NCBI GenBank assembly: GCA_025062155.1
Contig: JANXAM010000004.1
Span: 67,160-131,159, forward strand
Direction of reading: 5' to 3'
DNA: 64,000 bases
From: Gloeomargarita sp. SKYB120
Lineage (GTDB): Bacteria; Cyanobacteriota; Cyanobacteriia; Gloeomargaritales; Gloeomargaritaceae
In this document: in pieces, positions 10,601 through 20,800 of the stretch
Layout of the letters: the number at the start of each line of letters is the position of its first letter
How positions within the stretch are numbered: position 1 is the stretch's first letter
Notes under the pieces: model-generated
The model's input: the letters and a program-made list of their open reading frames with translations, nothing else
Told to the model about the DNA's origin: nothing
The model's database searches: none
Program-made: the position numbers and the translations under genes

Positions 10601-11446
10601 CTGTCTTGCAGTAAGTGTATCCAACTCTTCCTGACACTGTAACTTGCTAGTTTCTAGTTCCCTTTGACGCTGCTTCAAAACTTCGATTTCATCTCGAAGT
10701 GTTTCAATCTGATGATTCAACTGGCTTTTCTGCTCATGCAGGTTGCTGAGTTCGTCTCGGGCGGACTGGATTTGCTGCTGTAGGTCTTGTCCCTGTGATG
10801 CGAGAAGATTGAGTTCGCAATTTAAATCTTCTTTGGCCTGTCTAAGTGCTTGCACATCTTGCTCTAAATGTTGTCGCTGCTCTGCGAGTTCTTGTCGCCG
10901 GAGTAGTAGAGTCTGTCGCTGATTTTCTAAGTACTCGACTTGGGCACCTAACGCTTGCCTTTGCTGCTCAAGACGATTAATTTCATCCTGAACCTGCTGC
11001 GTTCGATGTTGCAGTTCTTGCTCTTGGAATGAGAGTGCCTGAACCTGCTCTTGTCGGGTCTGGACTTGTTGGTAAAGTTCTGCTTTCTTTTGCTCAAGTT
11101 CATCAATGTCGTTCTGTAGAGACTTTTGGCGGCTCTCTAAGGCGGCAATCCGTTGTTCTAGCTCGTGGCGCTGACCATCTAAAATGCAATGTCGCCTATT
11201 TAATAACTCGATCGCTTGGCGGATGGATTCTCTCTGCTGAATCAGTTGCTCCAGTTGAGCGGATGGAGTGGAAGGCTGTTTTTGAAACTTCTCGATCAGT
11301 AAAACACTAGCAGCAGAAACTGTGGCAATTGCACCGGTTACCACAGCTTTTTGTGGGTTTCTGCTCACAATGAGACTAGCAACAAAACTTAGCCCGAAGA
11401 TGCAACCGCCTGCAATTAACCACCGATGACCCACAGACACCCCCAA
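7619..11446 (-). CDS. 1275-aa membrane-anchored coiled-coil protein, first gene of helicase cassette
   Basis: No firm family assignment. Residues about 8-27 and 33-50 form two hydrophobic segments suited to an N-terminal membrane hairpin. Residues about 60-300 are an almost uninterrupted coiled coil, very rich in Gln, Glu and Leu with heptad spacing. A linker (about 300-345) with acidic and Pro/Thr stretches follows. Next is a mixed helical region with WLWEDVLWPR near 365, a hydrophobic tract FAFVEYAYY near 442, and LWLQSGIPRHNL near 510. A long beta-rich stretch (about 600-1060) looks like tandem immunoglobulin-like modules, followed by a helical C-terminus ending LTPDEIAELLPDE. In size and gene order it could correspond to DruH of Druantia type III, from memory and unverified. 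It is divergent from pflB across a 236-bp gap and likely leads the operon. Composition is AT-richer than the core genome. Confidence 0.8.
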   Translation of the reverse strand: MGVSVGHRWLIAGGCIFGLSFVASLIVSRNPQKAVVTGAIATVSAASVLLIEKFQKQPSTPSAQLEQLIQQRESIRQAIELLNRRHCILDGQRHELEQRIAALESRQKSLQNDIDELEQKKAELYQQVQTRQEQVQALSFQEQELQHRTQQVQDEINRLEQQRQALGAQVEYLENQRQTLLLRRQELAEQRQHLEQDVQALRQAKEDLNCELNLLASQGQDLQQQIQSARDELSNLHEQKSQLNHQIETLRDEIEVLKQRQRELETSKLQCQEELDTLTARQDELRRTLEQLQAQCQRVLQEDALHSEGKESSPPQEQGLELGVPAPSQTTTVTVDRQLTSISSKVRKFVPLVPPKEFRLSNVEHTEWLWEDVLWPRCTKKDPLFLGSICLPKKDTDETWGTKTILSIVGSELKRFGENNIRYDHLHERCGDEENLYWLKIITFAFVEYAYYMDSDEEDYENRFWEGLCKRLDIPSQQKMQNSLREIARQGIKKLKLPIAEDGYEVVSTLWLQSGIPRHNLHHFADVIVDLGAELNWQQIRDYDTLSLAQKLLDICRDRYPSRRLLKRFLEYSCRPGMEPISGEILQDIARVAVVLREHGKQPEILLDDAQRQEFIVTEKIEFKFFVRDWDAVVRILSPERPGRNWLTIQRRPLTLWLDVETLNIQLVLPEQYLQHINWSPGVCFIPQVNWQGRIDPSGKVTIPELTQTLQHIPEKWVWQLTDDQGRELLCWEVNGISSNFPALIFDAWTGEYLQSQPSIAGATEIFCFTQEGNEIHPGVAVEVIDAHVPCSISGWYGKRLKLTAQFGELEFSFGKVEWRLSPIDACLRGLSLPRQRFSYLEVPTLWYLRRPEETELVLAIETPASDTPFEKRLTDFHSNDWLPINLDEWIKQPGQYRVSLRDWSQAFDVKASYEIREEHVAEFPEVAILRRQGVDCVRINQLPLELDGSHQLWSETLIITGLWPLEPVDLLLDCSVCQTRQADKNGQLTVELASLRDLLPSATRLDYRRSGQSPQALVFLRQITWEWQDKALLLKGLNPHSDYKLIGWNLLRPHEAQVAISIPEGSQVTISLENINPGIYYWQIDDAEKVVKAIGWWCGYKQYDFSISPDENKNLTEFCYAILDHSLLNEFQKVALKLDWDRNWIQGVLRSLQRREFFFPEWLDANALIAKLQAILEPRQGDWYKVGVETGKRGDFRRDLLDRIRQDNLWSIILDFQRHPDKNQRDIALVKVSPSDMEVALDCLRSTSGFAWMSRQPLTPDEIAELLPDENCHG

Positions 11447-11682
11447 TCGGTTGCTGGCCTTCAGATTAGTAACAATTGATACTGTTGAACCACGGCCCTG
11501 ACAGCTTGACCAGTCGTGACTATTTTACCAGACGGGAACGGGGAGTTGTTAGACAAGTTTACTGATGCAGTTACAGGCTGTAAAACGTTAACGGAATCGT
11601 AAAGTTACGGAAGCTGCCGGAGTTGCAGATGGATAATGGAAATGGGGAGTGAATTGAATGCCCCCCAAAGGAGGCGTAAGCC
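11447..11682. promoter_or_regulatory. divergent intergenic region between defence-like cassette and pflB
   Basis: This 236-bp gap must hold promoters for both the minus-strand three-gene cassette and the plus-strand pflB. I see no clear sigma-70 hexamer pair that I would commit to. A strong ribosome-binding site for pflB (aaaggagg, 11667-11674) lies 8 bases before its ATG and fixes that start. Confidence 0.5.
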
Positions 11683-13965
11683 ATGGCCAAAGAAGGTTTG
11701 GAAGTTCTGGAAAAAATCCACCCCGAAACAGAGACACTGCGACCGGAATGGCAAGGGTTTCAACCAGGGGTGTGGCAAACAGAAGTGAATGTGCGGGATT
11801 TTATCCAACGGAATTACACGCCCTACACAGGCGATGGGTCGTTTTTGACGGGGCCGACGGAACGCACCCGCAAACTCTGGACGCAGGTTCAAGAACTGAT
11901 GCGCCAGGAACGGGAAAAGGGGATTTTGGACGCGGATACATCGCTGCCGTCGAGCATCACATCGCACCCACCAGGCTACATTGACCGGGAACTGGAACAA
12001 GTTGTGGGCTTGCAGACGGATAAACCCCTGAAACGGGCCATCATGCCGTTTGGGGGGATTCGCATGGTGAAAAACGCCCTGGAGGCCTACGGCTATCAAC
12101 TGGACCCCAAGACGGAGGAAATTTTCACCAAGTACCGCAAGACCCACAACGACGGGGTATTTGATGCCTACACACCGGAGATGCGCACCTGCCGCCGCTC
12201 GGGGATTATTACGGGGTTGCCGGATGCCTACGGACGGGGGCGGATCATTGGCGACTACCGGCGCGTGGCGCTCTACGGGACGGCGTTTCTGATTGCGGAT
12301 AAGCAGGCGCAGTTGCACTCGCTGGATGACCGGGAGATGGATGAACCCACCATCCGGCTGCGGGAGGAACTCGCCGAACAAATCAAGGCCCTGCGGGAGC
12401 TGGAAAGCATGGCCCAGAGCTATGGGTTTGACATTTCCCGCCCGGCGGCCAATGCCAAGGAGGCGTTCCAGTGGTTGTACTTCGCTTATCTGGGGGCGGT
12501 CAAGGAGCAAAATGGCGCGGCCATGTCCCTGGGACGGGTGTCCACGTTCCTGGATATCTACTGTGAGCGGGATTTGCAGCGAGGGTGGTTGACGGAAACC
12601 GACGTCCAGGAACTGGTGGACCACTTCGTGATGAAGCTGCGTATGGTGCGGTTTTTGCGGACGCCGGAATACAACGAGCTGTTTTCGGGGGACCCCACCT
12701 GGGTGACGGAATCCATTGGCGGCATCGGGGAAGATGGGCGACCCCTGGTGACCAAAACCAGCTTTCGCTTCCTGCAAACGCTCTATAACCTGGGGCCGGC
12801 GCCGGAACCCAACTTGACCGTGCTGTGGTCGGAGCGCTTGCCAGAAAACTTCAAACGGTTCTGCGCCCAGACGTCTATTGCCACCAGTTCCATCCAGTAC
12901 GAAAACGATGACCTGATGCGCCCCTACTTCGGCGATGACTACGGGATTGCCTGCTGTGTGTCGGCGATGCGCATTGGCAAGCAGATGCAGTTTTTTGGGG
13001 CGCGGGTGAATCTAGCCAAGGCGCTGCTGTATGCCATCAATGGCGGGCGAGATGAAAAATCCGGGGAACAGGTGGCGCCGCCGATGCCCCCCATCACTAG
13101 TGAGGTGCTGGATTTTGAGGAGGTGAAGCAACGCTACGAGCAGGTCCTGGCATGGCTGGCCCGCACCTACATCCACACGCTTAACGTCATCCATTACATG
13201 CATGACAAATACTGCTACGAGCGGTTGCAGATGGCGTTGCACGACCGGGATGTGTACCGCACGATGGCCTGTGGGATTGCCGGGTTGTCGGTGGTGGCGG
13301 ATTCCCTGTCGGCCATTAAATACGCCAGGGTGAAACCGATTCGGGATGAACGGGGCCTGGCGGTGGACTTTGTGATTGAAGGGAGTTATCCCGCTTACGG
13401 CAACAACGACGACCGGGCCGATGAACTGGCGGTGTGGGTGGTGCAGACCATGATGCGGGAGCTGCGCAAGCACAAAACCTATCGGGATGCGGTGCCCACG
13501 CAATCGGTGCTGACCATCACATCCAATGTGGTCTATGGCAAGAAGACAGGGACAACGCCGGATGGTCGTAAAGCGGGACAACCTTTTGCCCCTGGCGCCA
13601 ACCCCATGCACGGGCGGGACTGCTGCGGGGCGCTGGCATCACTCGCATCAGTGGCGAAATTGCCTTACAGCGATGCCTTGGATGGCATTTCCAATACCTT
13701 TTCCATCGTGCCGGAGGCGCTAGGACGCACGGAGGCGGAGAAGGTGAACAACCTAGTGACCATGCTGGATGGCTATTTCCACGACGGCGGGCACCACATC
13801 AACGTCAACGTCCTGCGGCGGGAAACGCTCCTGGATGCTATGGACCACCCTGAACGCTACCCGCAGTTGACCATCCGGGTGTCGGGCTATGCGGTGAACT
13901 TCATCAAACTCACCCGTGAGCAACAGTTGGATGTCATTAATCGCACCTTCCACGAGCGCCGTTAA
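11683..13965 (+). CDS. pflB: pyruvate formate-lyase (formate C-acetyltransferase)
   Basis: Cleaves pyruvate with CoA to acetyl-CoA and formate without making NADH, a core step of mixed-acid fermentation in the cytoplasm. At 760 aa it matches the E. coli enzyme. The catalytic cysteine pair is at residues 424-425 (IACCVSAM) and the glycyl-radical residue is Gly735 in RVSGYAVNF, both in the expected places. The start is set by aaaggagg 8 bases upstream. The stop overlaps the start of pflA, the enzyme that installs the radical, so the two are translationally coupled. AdhE and an acetyl-CoA ligase follow and consume the acetyl-CoA. PFL is uncommon in cyanobacteria but is known in thermophilic mat Synechococcus, where it is used in the dark. 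The protein is oxygen-sensitive in its activated form, so expression is probably restricted to anoxic periods. Confidence 0.97.
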   Translation: MAKEGLEVLEKIHPETETLRPEWQGFQPGVWQTEVNVRDFIQRNYTPYTGDGSFLTGPTERTRKLWTQVQELMRQEREKGILDADTSLPSSITSHPPGYIDRELEQVVGLQTDKPLKRAIMPFGGIRMVKNALEAYGYQLDPKTEEIFTKYRKTHNDGVFDAYTPEMRTCRRSGIITGLPDAYGRGRIIGDYRRVALYGTAFLIADKQAQLHSLDDREMDEPTIRLREELAEQIKALRELESMAQSYGFDISRPAANAKEAFQWLYFAYLGAVKEQNGAAMSLGRVSTFLDIYCERDLQRGWLTETDVQELVDHFVMKLRMVRFLRTPEYNELFSGDPTWVTESIGGIGEDGRPLVTKTSFRFLQTLYNLGPAPEPNLTVLWSERLPENFKRFCAQTSIATSSIQYENDDLMRPYFGDDYGIACCVSAMRIGKQMQFFGARVNLAKALLYAINGGRDEKSGEQVAPPMPPITSEVLDFEEVKQRYEQVLAWLARTYIHTLNVIHYMHDKYCYERLQMALHDRDVYRTMACGIAGLSVVADSLSAIKYARVKPIRDERGLAVDFVIEGSYPAYGNNDDRADELAVWVVQTMMRELRKHKTYRDAVPTQSVLTITSNVVYGKKTGTTPDGRKAGQPFAPGANPMHGRDCCGALASLASVAKLPYSDALDGISNTFSIVPEALGRTEAEKVNNLVTMLDGYFHDGGHHINVNVLRRETLLDAMDHPERYPQLTIRVSGYAVNFIKLTREQQLDVINRTFHERR

Positions 13966-14686
13966 AGGCCGGATTCATTCCTACGAAACCATGGGCACGG
14001 TGGATGGTCCGGGGATTCGCTTTGTGGTGTTTACCCAGGGCTGTCCACTCCGGTGCCTGTACTGCCACAACCCCGATTGCCGGGATTTCTACAGCGGGCG
14101 AGAGGTGACGGCGGGAGAAGTCATCGCCGAAATTGCCAAGTACCGGTCTTATTTGAGCAAGGGGGGTGGCGTCACGGTCAGCGGCGGCGAACCCCTGATG
14201 CAACCGGAATTTACGGCGGCAATTTTTCAGGGGTGTCACGCGCAACTGGGGCTGCACACAGCGCTAGATACATCCGGCTACTGCCCGATTGCCGTTGCCC
14301 AACCGGTGCTGGAACACACGGACCTAGTGCTACTAGATATTAAATCCTTTGACCCAGACATCTACCAGCGCGTTACCCATGTGTCCCTAGAGCCAACCCT
14401 AGCAATGGCGCACTATTTAGACCAGATTCACAAGCCCACCTGGATTCGGTTTGTATTAGTGCCGGGGTTGACCGACCCGCCCCACAACATCGAGGGCCTG
14501 GCGGATTTTGTGGCGACGTTGGGCAATGTGGAGCGGGTGGAAGTGCTGCCCTTTCACAAGATGGGGGAGTACAAGTGGGAACAGTTGGGCCTGGAATACT
14601 TGCTCAAAGATACGCCGGAACCCAGTCCCGAGCTCGTAGAGGCGACCAAGGCGGTTTTTCGCGCACGCGGCTTATTCACGCCTTGA
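13931..14686 (+). CDS. pflA: pyruvate formate-lyase activating enzyme (radical SAM)
   Basis: Uses a [4Fe-4S] cluster and S-adenosylmethionine to abstract hydrogen from the active-site glycine of PflB. The cluster motif CPLRCLYC (C-x3-C-x2-C, residues 38, 42 and 45) is intact, as are [12 protein letters not shown] and the [15 protein letters not shown]-binding stretch. Length (251 aa from this start) is normal. The frame is also open from a GTG at 13916, but the ATG at 13931 gives an N-terminus ([16 protein letters not shown]) closest to known PflA. It overlaps pflB by 35 bp in a different frame, indicating coupled expression with its substrate. Confidence 0.95.
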   Translation: MSLIAPSTSAVKGRIHSYETMGTVDGPGIRFVVFTQGCPLRCLYCHNPDCRDFYSGREVTAGEVIAEIAKYRSYLSKGGGVTVSGGEPLMQPEFTAAIFQGCHAQLGLHTALDTSGYCPIAVAQPVLEHTDLVLLDIKSFDPDIYQRVTHVSLEPTLAMAHYLDQIHKPTWIRFVLVPGLTDPPHNIEGLADFVATLGNVERVEVLPFHKMGEYKWEQLGLEYLLKDTPEPSPELVEATKAVFRARGLFTP

Positions 14687-14925
14687 TCCTAAGAAGAAGC
14701 TGAAGTTTTGGGGGAAATCCTTTGGCGCTTTGTAGCCTGGAGGTAGGAGGGAATTTATACCTAGACGCAACGGTTATTGCTAAGGCACCTATGCTGGTTA
14801 CCCCTTAGGTCGCAGGGCCTAGCTCTGTTATTACTGCTTGCTCTGACCCAGGCAAGTGGCTTGGCTGCTAAATCAAAGGGGATGATATAGCGCGTATTGG
14901 GATTTGGTATCAGGAGGAACAGACC

Positions 14926-17571
14926 ATGCGAGTAACCAACGAACAAGAGTTAAATGAATTGATTGCCCAGGTAAAAATTGCGCAGGAGCAATTTGCCCGT
15001 TTTTCCCAGGAGCAGGTGGACCGGATTTTTCACCAGGCAGCGATGGCGGCCAACGAAGCCCGGATTCCCCTGGCGAAAATGGCGGTGGAAGAAACGGGGA
15101 TGGGCGTGGTGGAAGACAAGGTGCTCAAAAATCACTTTGCCGCTGAGATGGTTTACAACAAGTACAAAGACACCAAAACCTGCGGTGTGATTGAAGAAGA
15201 CCCCCATTTTGGCATTAAAAAAATTGCTGAACCCGTGGGGATCATTGCCGGGATTGTGCCTACCACCAACCCCACATCGACGACCATTTTCAAGGCGTTG
15301 ATTGCGCTCAAAACCCGTAACGCCATTATCTTTTCACCCCACCCCCGCGCTAAACGCTGTACGGTTGCAGCCGCTAGCATCCTTCGCCAAGCGGCGGTGG
15401 CCGCCGGTGCTCCAGATCCGGTGATCGGGTGGATTGATGAACCGTCGGTGCCGTTGTCCCAGGCGCTCATGCAACACCCCGACATCCAACTCATCCTGGC
15501 AACGGGTGGACCGGCCATGGTGAAAGCGGCCTATTCGTCGGGGCATCCGTCTTTGGGGGTGGGAGCCGGCAACACGCCTGTCTTGATTGACGCTAGCGCC
15601 GATATTCCCATGGCGGTGAGTTCCATCCTGCTGAGCAAGACCTTTGACAACGGCATGATCTGCGCGTCGGAACAGGCGGTGATTGTGGTCGAGCCGATTT
15701 ATGAACAGGTAAAGCGGGAATTCCAACACCGGGGCGCCTACATCCTGACGCCTGACGAAGTAGATAAGGTGCGGCGGATTATCTTGGCGGAAGGACGCTT
15801 AAATCCCGAAATTGTGGGCCAGCCGGTGGCAAAGATTGCCGAGATAGCTGGATTTACAGTGCCGCCGGGAACGCGCCTGCTCATCGGGGAGGTAGAAACC
15901 GTTGGGGAAACGGAACCCTGGTCCTACGAAAAACTGGCGCCCCTGCTAGCGATGTACCGCGTGCCCAACTTCTACGCCGGGGTGGCGATTGCCGCGCAGG
16001 TGGTGAATTTTGGCGGGCGAGGCCATACGGCGGTGCTCTATACTGACCCGGCCAATAAAGATGACATCGCCTACTTTGAGCAGCAGGTGACGGCCAGCCG
16101 GGTGCTGTTGAATACGCCGTCGTCCCAGGGGGCCATTGGCGACCTGTACAACTTCAAGCTGGACCCGTCGCTGACCCTGGGGTGTGGCACCTGGGGCGGC
16201 AATTCGGTTTCTGAGAATGTGGGGCCGCAGCACCTGTTGAATATCAAAACGGTGGTGGACCGGCGCGAGAACATGCTCTGGTTCCGAGTGCCCCCCAAAA
16301 TTTACTTCAAATACGGGTGTTTGCCAGTGGCATTGCGGGAACTGCAAGGGCGACAGCGGGCCTTTATCGTCACCGATAAACCCCTGTTTGAGTTGGGGAT
16401 GCTCAAGGAAGTGGAGCAGGTGCTGGAGGAACTGGGCATCGAGTTCCAGGTGTTTTATGACGTGGAGCCAGACCCCAAACTCAGCAACGTGGAAAAGGGC
16501 CTGGAGCGGTGCCGCAGTTTTCAGCCGGATGTGCTGATTGGGTTTGGCGGTGGGTCGCCCATGGATGCGGCCAAGGTGATCTGGCTGATGTACGAGCACC
16601 CGGAAGTGGAATTCAGTGGCATTGCTATGCGGTTCATGGACATTCGCAAGCGGGTGTACACGTTGCCGCCGTTGGGACAAAAGGCCATTCTGGTGGCGAT
16701 TCCCACCACATCGGGGACGGGTTCGGAGGTGACGCCCTTTGCCGTAGTAACGGATGACCGCACCGGCATTAAATACCCGCTGGCGGACTATGCGCTTACC
16801 CCCACCATGGCCATCGTGGACCCGGAACTGGTGATGCACATGCCGAAAAAACTCACAGCCTACGGGGGGATTGACGCCCTGACCCACGCTTTGGAGGCCT
16901 ACGTGTCGGTGCTGGCGACGGAATTTACCGAGGGGCTGGCGCTGGAGGCCATCAAGTTGCTGTTTACCTACCTACCCCGGGCCTACAAATACGGCGCCAA
17001 GGACCCCGTCGCTCGGGAAAAGGTGCATTACGCGGCGACGATTGCGGGAATGGCCTTTGCCAATGCCTTTTTGGGAATTTGCCACTCCCTGGCCCACAAG
17101 TTGGGTTCCACATTCCACTTGCCCCACGGCTTAGCCAACGCGCTGATGATTGCCCACGTGATTCGCTACAACGCCACCGACGCCCCCTTCAAACAAGCCA
17201 TTTTCCCGCAGTACACCTACCCCCACGCCAAGCAGCGCTACGCGGAAATTGCTGATTTTCTGGGACTAGGGGGGCGCACGGAAGATGAAAAGGTAGAGCG
17301 CCTAGTGGAAGCGGTAGAAAACCTGAAGCGGGAGTTGGAGTTGCCCATGTCCATCAAGGAGGCCTTGCCTGATAAGGAACGGGAGTTTTATGAGCAGGTG
17401 GAACAGATGGCCGAACAAGCCTTTGACGACCAATGCACCGGCGCCAACCCCCGCTATCCCCTGATCCGCGACCTGAAGGAGCTGTACGTGCTGGCCTACC
17501 AGGGCTGCCGGCTCGAGAGCGTGCTCTACCACCGGGAAGAACCCCTAGCGCTGGCAACAACCACGAATTAG
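14926..17571 (+). CDS. adhE: bifunctional acetaldehyde-CoA / alcohol dehydrogenase
   Basis: Reduces acetyl-CoA to acetaldehyde and then ethanol, reoxidising two NADH, and so provides the electron sink for PFL-based fermentation. The 881-aa length and two-domain order are standard. The N-terminal CoA-acylating aldehyde dehydrogenase has its catalytic Cys246 in [10 protein letters not shown]. The C-terminal iron-dependent alcohol dehydrogenase has NAD-binding [12 protein letters not shown] and the histidine-rich metal site [11 protein letters not shown]...HLPHG. A ggagga ribosome-binding site precedes the ATG. The 239-bp gap after pflA suggests its own promoter as well as possible read-through. 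AdhE enzymes of this type usually assemble into long filaments (spirosomes), which is family knowledge rather than something seen here. Confidence 0.96.
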   Translation: MRVTNEQELNELIAQVKIAQEQFARFSQEQVDRIFHQAAMAANEARIPLAKMAVEETGMGVVEDKVLKNHFAAEMVYNKYKDTKTCGVIEEDPHFGIKKIAEPVGIIAGIVPTTNPTSTTIFKALIALKTRNAIIFSPHPRAKRCTVAAASILRQAAVAAGAPDPVIGWIDEPSVPLSQALMQHPDIQLILATGGPAMVKAAYSSGHPSLGVGAGNTPVLIDASADIPMAVSSILLSKTFDNGMICASEQAVIVVEPIYEQVKREFQHRGAYILTPDEVDKVRRIILAEGRLNPEIVGQPVAKIAEIAGFTVPPGTRLLIGEVETVGETEPWSYEKLAPLLAMYRVPNFYAGVAIAAQVVNFGGRGHTAVLYTDPANKDDIAYFEQQVTASRVLLNTPSSQGAIGDLYNFKLDPSLTLGCGTWGGNSVSENVGPQHLLNIKTVVDRRENMLWFRVPPKIYFKYGCLPVALRELQGRQRAFIVTDKPLFELGMLKEVEQVLEELGIEFQVFYDVEPDPKLSNVEKGLERCRSFQPDVLIGFGGGSPMDAAKVIWLMYEHPEVEFSGIAMRFMDIRKRVYTLPPLGQKAILVAIPTTSGTGSEVTPFAVVTDDRTGIKYPLADYALTPTMAIVDPELVMHMPKKLTAYGGIDALTHALEAYVSVLATEFTEGLALEAIKLLFTYLPRAYKYGAKDPVAREKVHYAATIAGMAFANAFLGICHSLAHKLGSTFHLPHGLANALMIAHVIRYNATDAPFKQAIFPQYTYPHAKQRYAEIADFLGLGGRTEDEKVERLVEAVENLKRELELPMSIKEALPDKEREFYEQVEQMAEQAFDDQCTGANPRYPLIRDLKELYVLAYQGCRLESVLYHREEPLALATTTN

Positions 17572-17582
17572 GGGGAGGAGCG

Positions 17583-20318
17583 ATGGACTTGGCAACGCGC
17601 TTACCGGTGCCAGAGGGGGTCTCGGACATTTGGCGCACCCAGCCCCGCTCGCCCCTGGAGGCCATCCTGCGTCCCCGGACAGTGGCGGTGGTTGGGGCTA
17701 CAGAACGCCCTGGGAGTGTGGGCCGCACCCTGCTGTGGAACCTGATCAGCACGCCGTTTGGGGGAACGGTGTTTCCCGTCAATCCCAAACGTCCAAGTGT
17801 GCTAGGGATCAAAGCCTACCCCCGCATCCAGGACGTACCCGACCCAGTGGATTTGGCGGTGATTGCCACGCCGGCCCCAACCGTTCCCGAGGTCATTGCT
17901 GAGTGCGCCCAAGCCGGTGTGAAAGGCGCCGTGATTGTCTCGGCGGGGTTTCGAGAAACAGGAGCTGAAGGTCTGGCGCTGGAGCAGCACATCCGGGCCA
18001 ACGCCGGTTCCATGCGCATCATCGGCCCCAACTGCTTAGGGGTGATGAATCCCATCATTGGGCTGAACGCCACCTTTGCCAGTGCCATGGCGCGCCCCGG
18101 GACGGTGGGGTTTATTTCCCAAAGCGGAGCGCTGTGTACGTCCATCCTGGACTGGAGTTTGCAGGAAAACATCGGGTTTAGCGCTTTTATCTCCATCGGC
18201 AGCATGCTAGATGTGGGCTGGGGAGATTTGATTGATTACCTGGCCGACGACCCCCACACCAAAAGCATCGTGCTCTACATGGAGTCCATTGGCGATGCCC
18301 GCTCATTTCTCTCGGCGGCGCGGGAAGTGGCCCTAACCAAACCCATCATTGTGCTCAAGGCGGGGCGCACCGAGGTTGCAGCCCAAGCGGCAACTTCCCA
18401 CACAGGCGCCTTGGCCGGGAGTGATGAAGTTGTCAGTGCGGCTTTCCGGCGGTGCGGCGTGTTGCGCGTCGATAACATTTCCGACCTGTTTGACATGGCG
18501 GAGGTGCTCTCGAAGCAGCCCAAATTACCCCAGGGGAATCGGCTAGCAATTGTCACCAACGCTGGGGGACCCGGGGTGATTGCCACTGATGCTTACTTGC
18601 ACGGCGGAGGACAACTGGCGAACCTGGCGCCCGAGACGATTGCTGAACTGAATCGCCTGTTGCCGCCCCACTGGAGCCATGGCAATCCGGTGGACATCTT
18701 GGGGGATGCCGATGCCGAGCGTTACGCCCAGGCTCTAGAGATTGTCAGTCGCGACCCCAACAGCGACGCCATCTTGGTGATTCTCACGCCCCAGGCCATG
18801 TCCCAGCCTACCGAGACCGCTAACCGGTTAATTGCCTGCGCGCAACAGAGTCGCAAGCCCATCCTGGCCAGTTGGATGGGGGGTGAAAGCGTGGCACCGG
18901 CGATGAATGCGTTAAACGCGGCGGGCATTCCCACGTTTAGTTATCCCGACACCGCCGTTCACATCTTCAACTACATGTGGCGTTACAGCCGGAATCTACG
19001 CGCCCTGTATGAAACGCCGCAATTGCCGCCTGATTCCGACGAATTCACCCCTGACCGCCCGTTGGTGCAACGCCTTTGTACGCAAGCGCTTCAGGCCGGC
19101 CGCACGCTGCTGACGGAATACGAAGCCAAACGAATCTTGAGCGCCTATGGAATTCCCACCGTGCCGACGGCAGTAGCCCACACCAGCGATGAAGCAGTGA
19201 CCATCGCCGAACAGATGGGGTATCCGGTGGTGCTGAAATTGCTCTCGGAGGTCATCACCCACAAAAGCGACGTCGGCGGTGTGCAATTGAACCTGCGCGA
19301 TGCCGAGGCGGTCCGGGCGGCCTTTGAACAAATCCGCACGCAGGCCCAGGCCTACCATCCCAGTGCCTTCCAGGGGGTCACGGTGCAACCGCTGGTGCGG
19401 GGTCCCGGTTACGAACTCATCGTGGGCAGCAGCGTGGATGTGCAGTTTGGGCCGGTCATTTTATTTGGAAGCGGCGGGCAACTGGTGGAGGTGTTTCAAG
19501 ACCGGTCGCTGGGATTGCCGCCCCTGAATAGCACCCTGGCCAAGCGTCTGATGGAACGCACCCGCATCTACCAAGCCCTGCAGGGCGCTCGGGGACAACG
19601 GCCAGTGGATATCGAAGCGCTCGCCCAATTACTGGTGCGTTTTAGCCAGTTGGTCGTCGAGCAACCCCAGATTCAGGAAATAGACATCAACCCCCTGTTT
19701 GCTTCGGCGGACCAGTTGCTGGCTCTGGATGCGCGGGTGGTGTTGCGCCAGGGAGACCCGCCCAAGCTGGCGATTCGTCCCTATCCCACCCAGTACATGA
19801 GCTGTTTCACGCTCAACAACGGCCTGCGCGTCACCCTGCGTCCCATTCGCCCGGAAGACGAACCGCTGCTGGTGGAATTTCACAAATTGCTCTCCGAAGA
19901 AAGCGTGTATATGCGCTATACCCACCTGCTGAAACTGCAACACCGGATTGCCCACGAACGACTGACCCGCATTTGCTTCATTGACTACGACCGGGAGATG
20001 GTGCTGGTGGCCGATTACAAAGACCCCGCCACGGGACAGCATCAGGTTATTGGGGTGGGGCGTTTCAGTCGCTACCACAACTCCGACAACGCCGAATTTG
20101 CCATGATTATTGCCGACCGCTACCAGCGTCAGGGACTGGGTACGGAACTGCTTCGGCGACTGATTGACATCGCCCGGGCCGAGAATGTCCGGCAACTAGA
20201 GGCTTATATGCTTCCCCACAACATTGCCATGCGCAAAATCTGTGAGCGACTGGGGTTTGAACGACAACCCACTAGCCACGCTGACGAACTGGTTTACGTC
20301 CTGAAGCTGCAACCGTGA
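17583..20318 (+). CDS. ADP-forming acetate-CoA ligase fused to GNAT acetyltransferase (or Pat-type lysine acetyltransferase)
   Basis: 911 aa with four parts: CoA-binding domain ([17 protein letters not shown] near 33), succinyl-CoA-ligase-like domain, ATP-grasp domain (about 500-720, [16 protein letters not shown] then [10 protein letters not shown]), and a C-terminal GNAT domain (about 735-911, [15 protein letters not shown] as acetyl-CoA loop). The same architecture is found in Pat/PatZ protein acetyltransferases, which as I recall have lost the phosphorylated histidine. Here that residue appears intact as His273 in TSHTGALAG, so the ligase half may be active, making acetate and ATP from acetyl-CoA. 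This fits its place 11 bp after adhE in the fermentation cluster, with an RBS (gggggaggag) just before the ATG. The GNAT domain could regulate this or another enzyme by acetylation. The frame is open further upstream, but that portion lies inside adhE. Confidence 0.85.
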   Translation: MDLATRLPVPEGVSDIWRTQPRSPLEAILRPRTVAVVGATERPGSVGRTLLWNLISTPFGGTVFPVNPKRPSVLGIKAYPRIQDVPDPVDLAVIATPAPTVPEVIAECAQAGVKGAVIVSAGFRETGAEGLALEQHIRANAGSMRIIGPNCLGVMNPIIGLNATFASAMARPGTVGFISQSGALCTSILDWSLQENIGFSAFISIGSMLDVGWGDLIDYLADDPHTKSIVLYMESIGDARSFLSAAREVALTKPIIVLKAGRTEVAAQAATSHTGALAGSDEVVSAAFRRCGVLRVDNISDLFDMAEVLSKQPKLPQGNRLAIVTNAGGPGVIATDAYLHGGGQLANLAPETIAELNRLLPPHWSHGNPVDILGDADAERYAQALEIVSRDPNSDAILVILTPQAMSQPTETANRLIACAQQSRKPILASWMGGESVAPAMNALNAAGIPTFSYPDTAVHIFNYMWRYSRNLRALYETPQLPPDSDEFTPDRPLVQRLCTQALQAGRTLLTEYEAKRILSAYGIPTVPTAVAHTSDEAVTIAEQMGYPVVLKLLSEVITHKSDVGGVQLNLRDAEAVRAAFEQIRTQAQAYHPSAFQGVTVQPLVRGPGYELIVGSSVDVQFGPVILFGSGGQLVEVFQDRSLGLPPLNSTLAKRLMERTRIYQALQGARGQRPVDIEALAQLLVRFSQLVVEQPQIQEIDINPLFASADQLLALDARVVLRQGDPPKLAIRPYPTQYMSCFTLNNGLRVTLRPIRPEDEPLLVEFHKLLSEESVYMRYTHLLKLQHRIAHERLTRICFIDYDREMVLVADYKDPATGQHQVIGVGRFSRYHNSDNAEFAMIIADRYQRQGLGTELLRRLIDIARAENVRQLEAYMLPHNIAMRKICERLGFERQPTSHADELVYVLKLQP

Positions 20319-20419
20319 GGGGCCCGGCGTCCCCAAGCGGAAAACACCGGAGCGAACCTGAGGGGTCTGTTGTGTCAGGGGACACCGGCGCTTTCATCCT
20401 AGCAATCTTCTGAGGAGTG

Positions 20420-20690
20420 CTACCCCTCCTTGAGCAGTGGCATGCCCGATGGGCGCAGGACCAGGTTCATCGTCGCTCGCACATCCCCTTCACAATACTC
20501 CTTAATTTTTGGCAAGTTTCTCTCCCGCCAGTACAGTTCATCTGGCTGCCATCCATATCGACCTTGGGGCTTGGAATTTTGAATAAACGCGCCAAAAGCG
20601 CCAAGCTCGTATGATTCTTCATTTCGCCAAACCTCTACAACTCCATCGTATCCACGCGAAGAATTTCCTAGGGTTTTTTGCCGTGGTTAT
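20420..20690 (-). pseudogene. remnant resembling the C-terminus of a DEDDy 3'-5' exonuclease
   Basis: On the minus strand a frame of about 90 codons is open with no usable start codon. It reads ELGAFGAFIQ, then GWQPDELYWRERN, then KIKEYCEGDVRATMNL, and stops at 20420-20422. The YCEGD stretch is the Tyr-x3-Asp ExoIII motif of DEDDy nucleases and its context resembles PolB-like 3'-5' exonucleases of the RNase H fold. Everything N-terminal to this is missing, so it is a decayed fragment. Similarity is judged by eye only. Confidence 0.35.
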
Positions 20691-20701
20691 TGAGTTGTCT
20701 A

Positions 20702-20800
20702 TAGCAAAAAACATTTGAGCTGGCGTGTTTGAGCAGCGGGCAAGGCAAAAGCGTCAAGGCCTCTAGTTGTAGCTCATGCCAAACATTGTGTGCTTAGCTA
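20702..20800. mobile_element. 99-bp MITE, copy C
   Basis: A non-coding 99-bp element flanked by TA on both sides (20700-20701 and 20801-20802). It begins TAGC and ends GCTTAGCTA. Length, TA target duplication and termini match the two elements at 23011 and 23525, and the terminal TAGCTAA is shared with the IS630 remnant at 20869. Internal similarity to the other two copies is weak. Probably mobilised by an IS630/Tc1-type transposase. Confidence 0.55.

Noticed and set aside
471-11446. DISARM, BREX or Dpd system
   Set aside because: No methyltransferase, PglZ, PglX, phospholipase D gene or deazaguanine genes adjoin the helicase; only the DUF1998 region is shared with DISARM.
11605-12777. 390-aa open frame antisense to pflB
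   Set aside because: Lies wholly opposite a strongly conserved gene; composition is His/Pro/Arg-rich as expected for a mirror of GC-rich codons, with no family resemblance.
15946-16887. 313-aa open frame antisense to adhE
   Set aside because: Mirror-frame artefact of a GC-rich conserved gene; no motifs, no ribosome-binding site.
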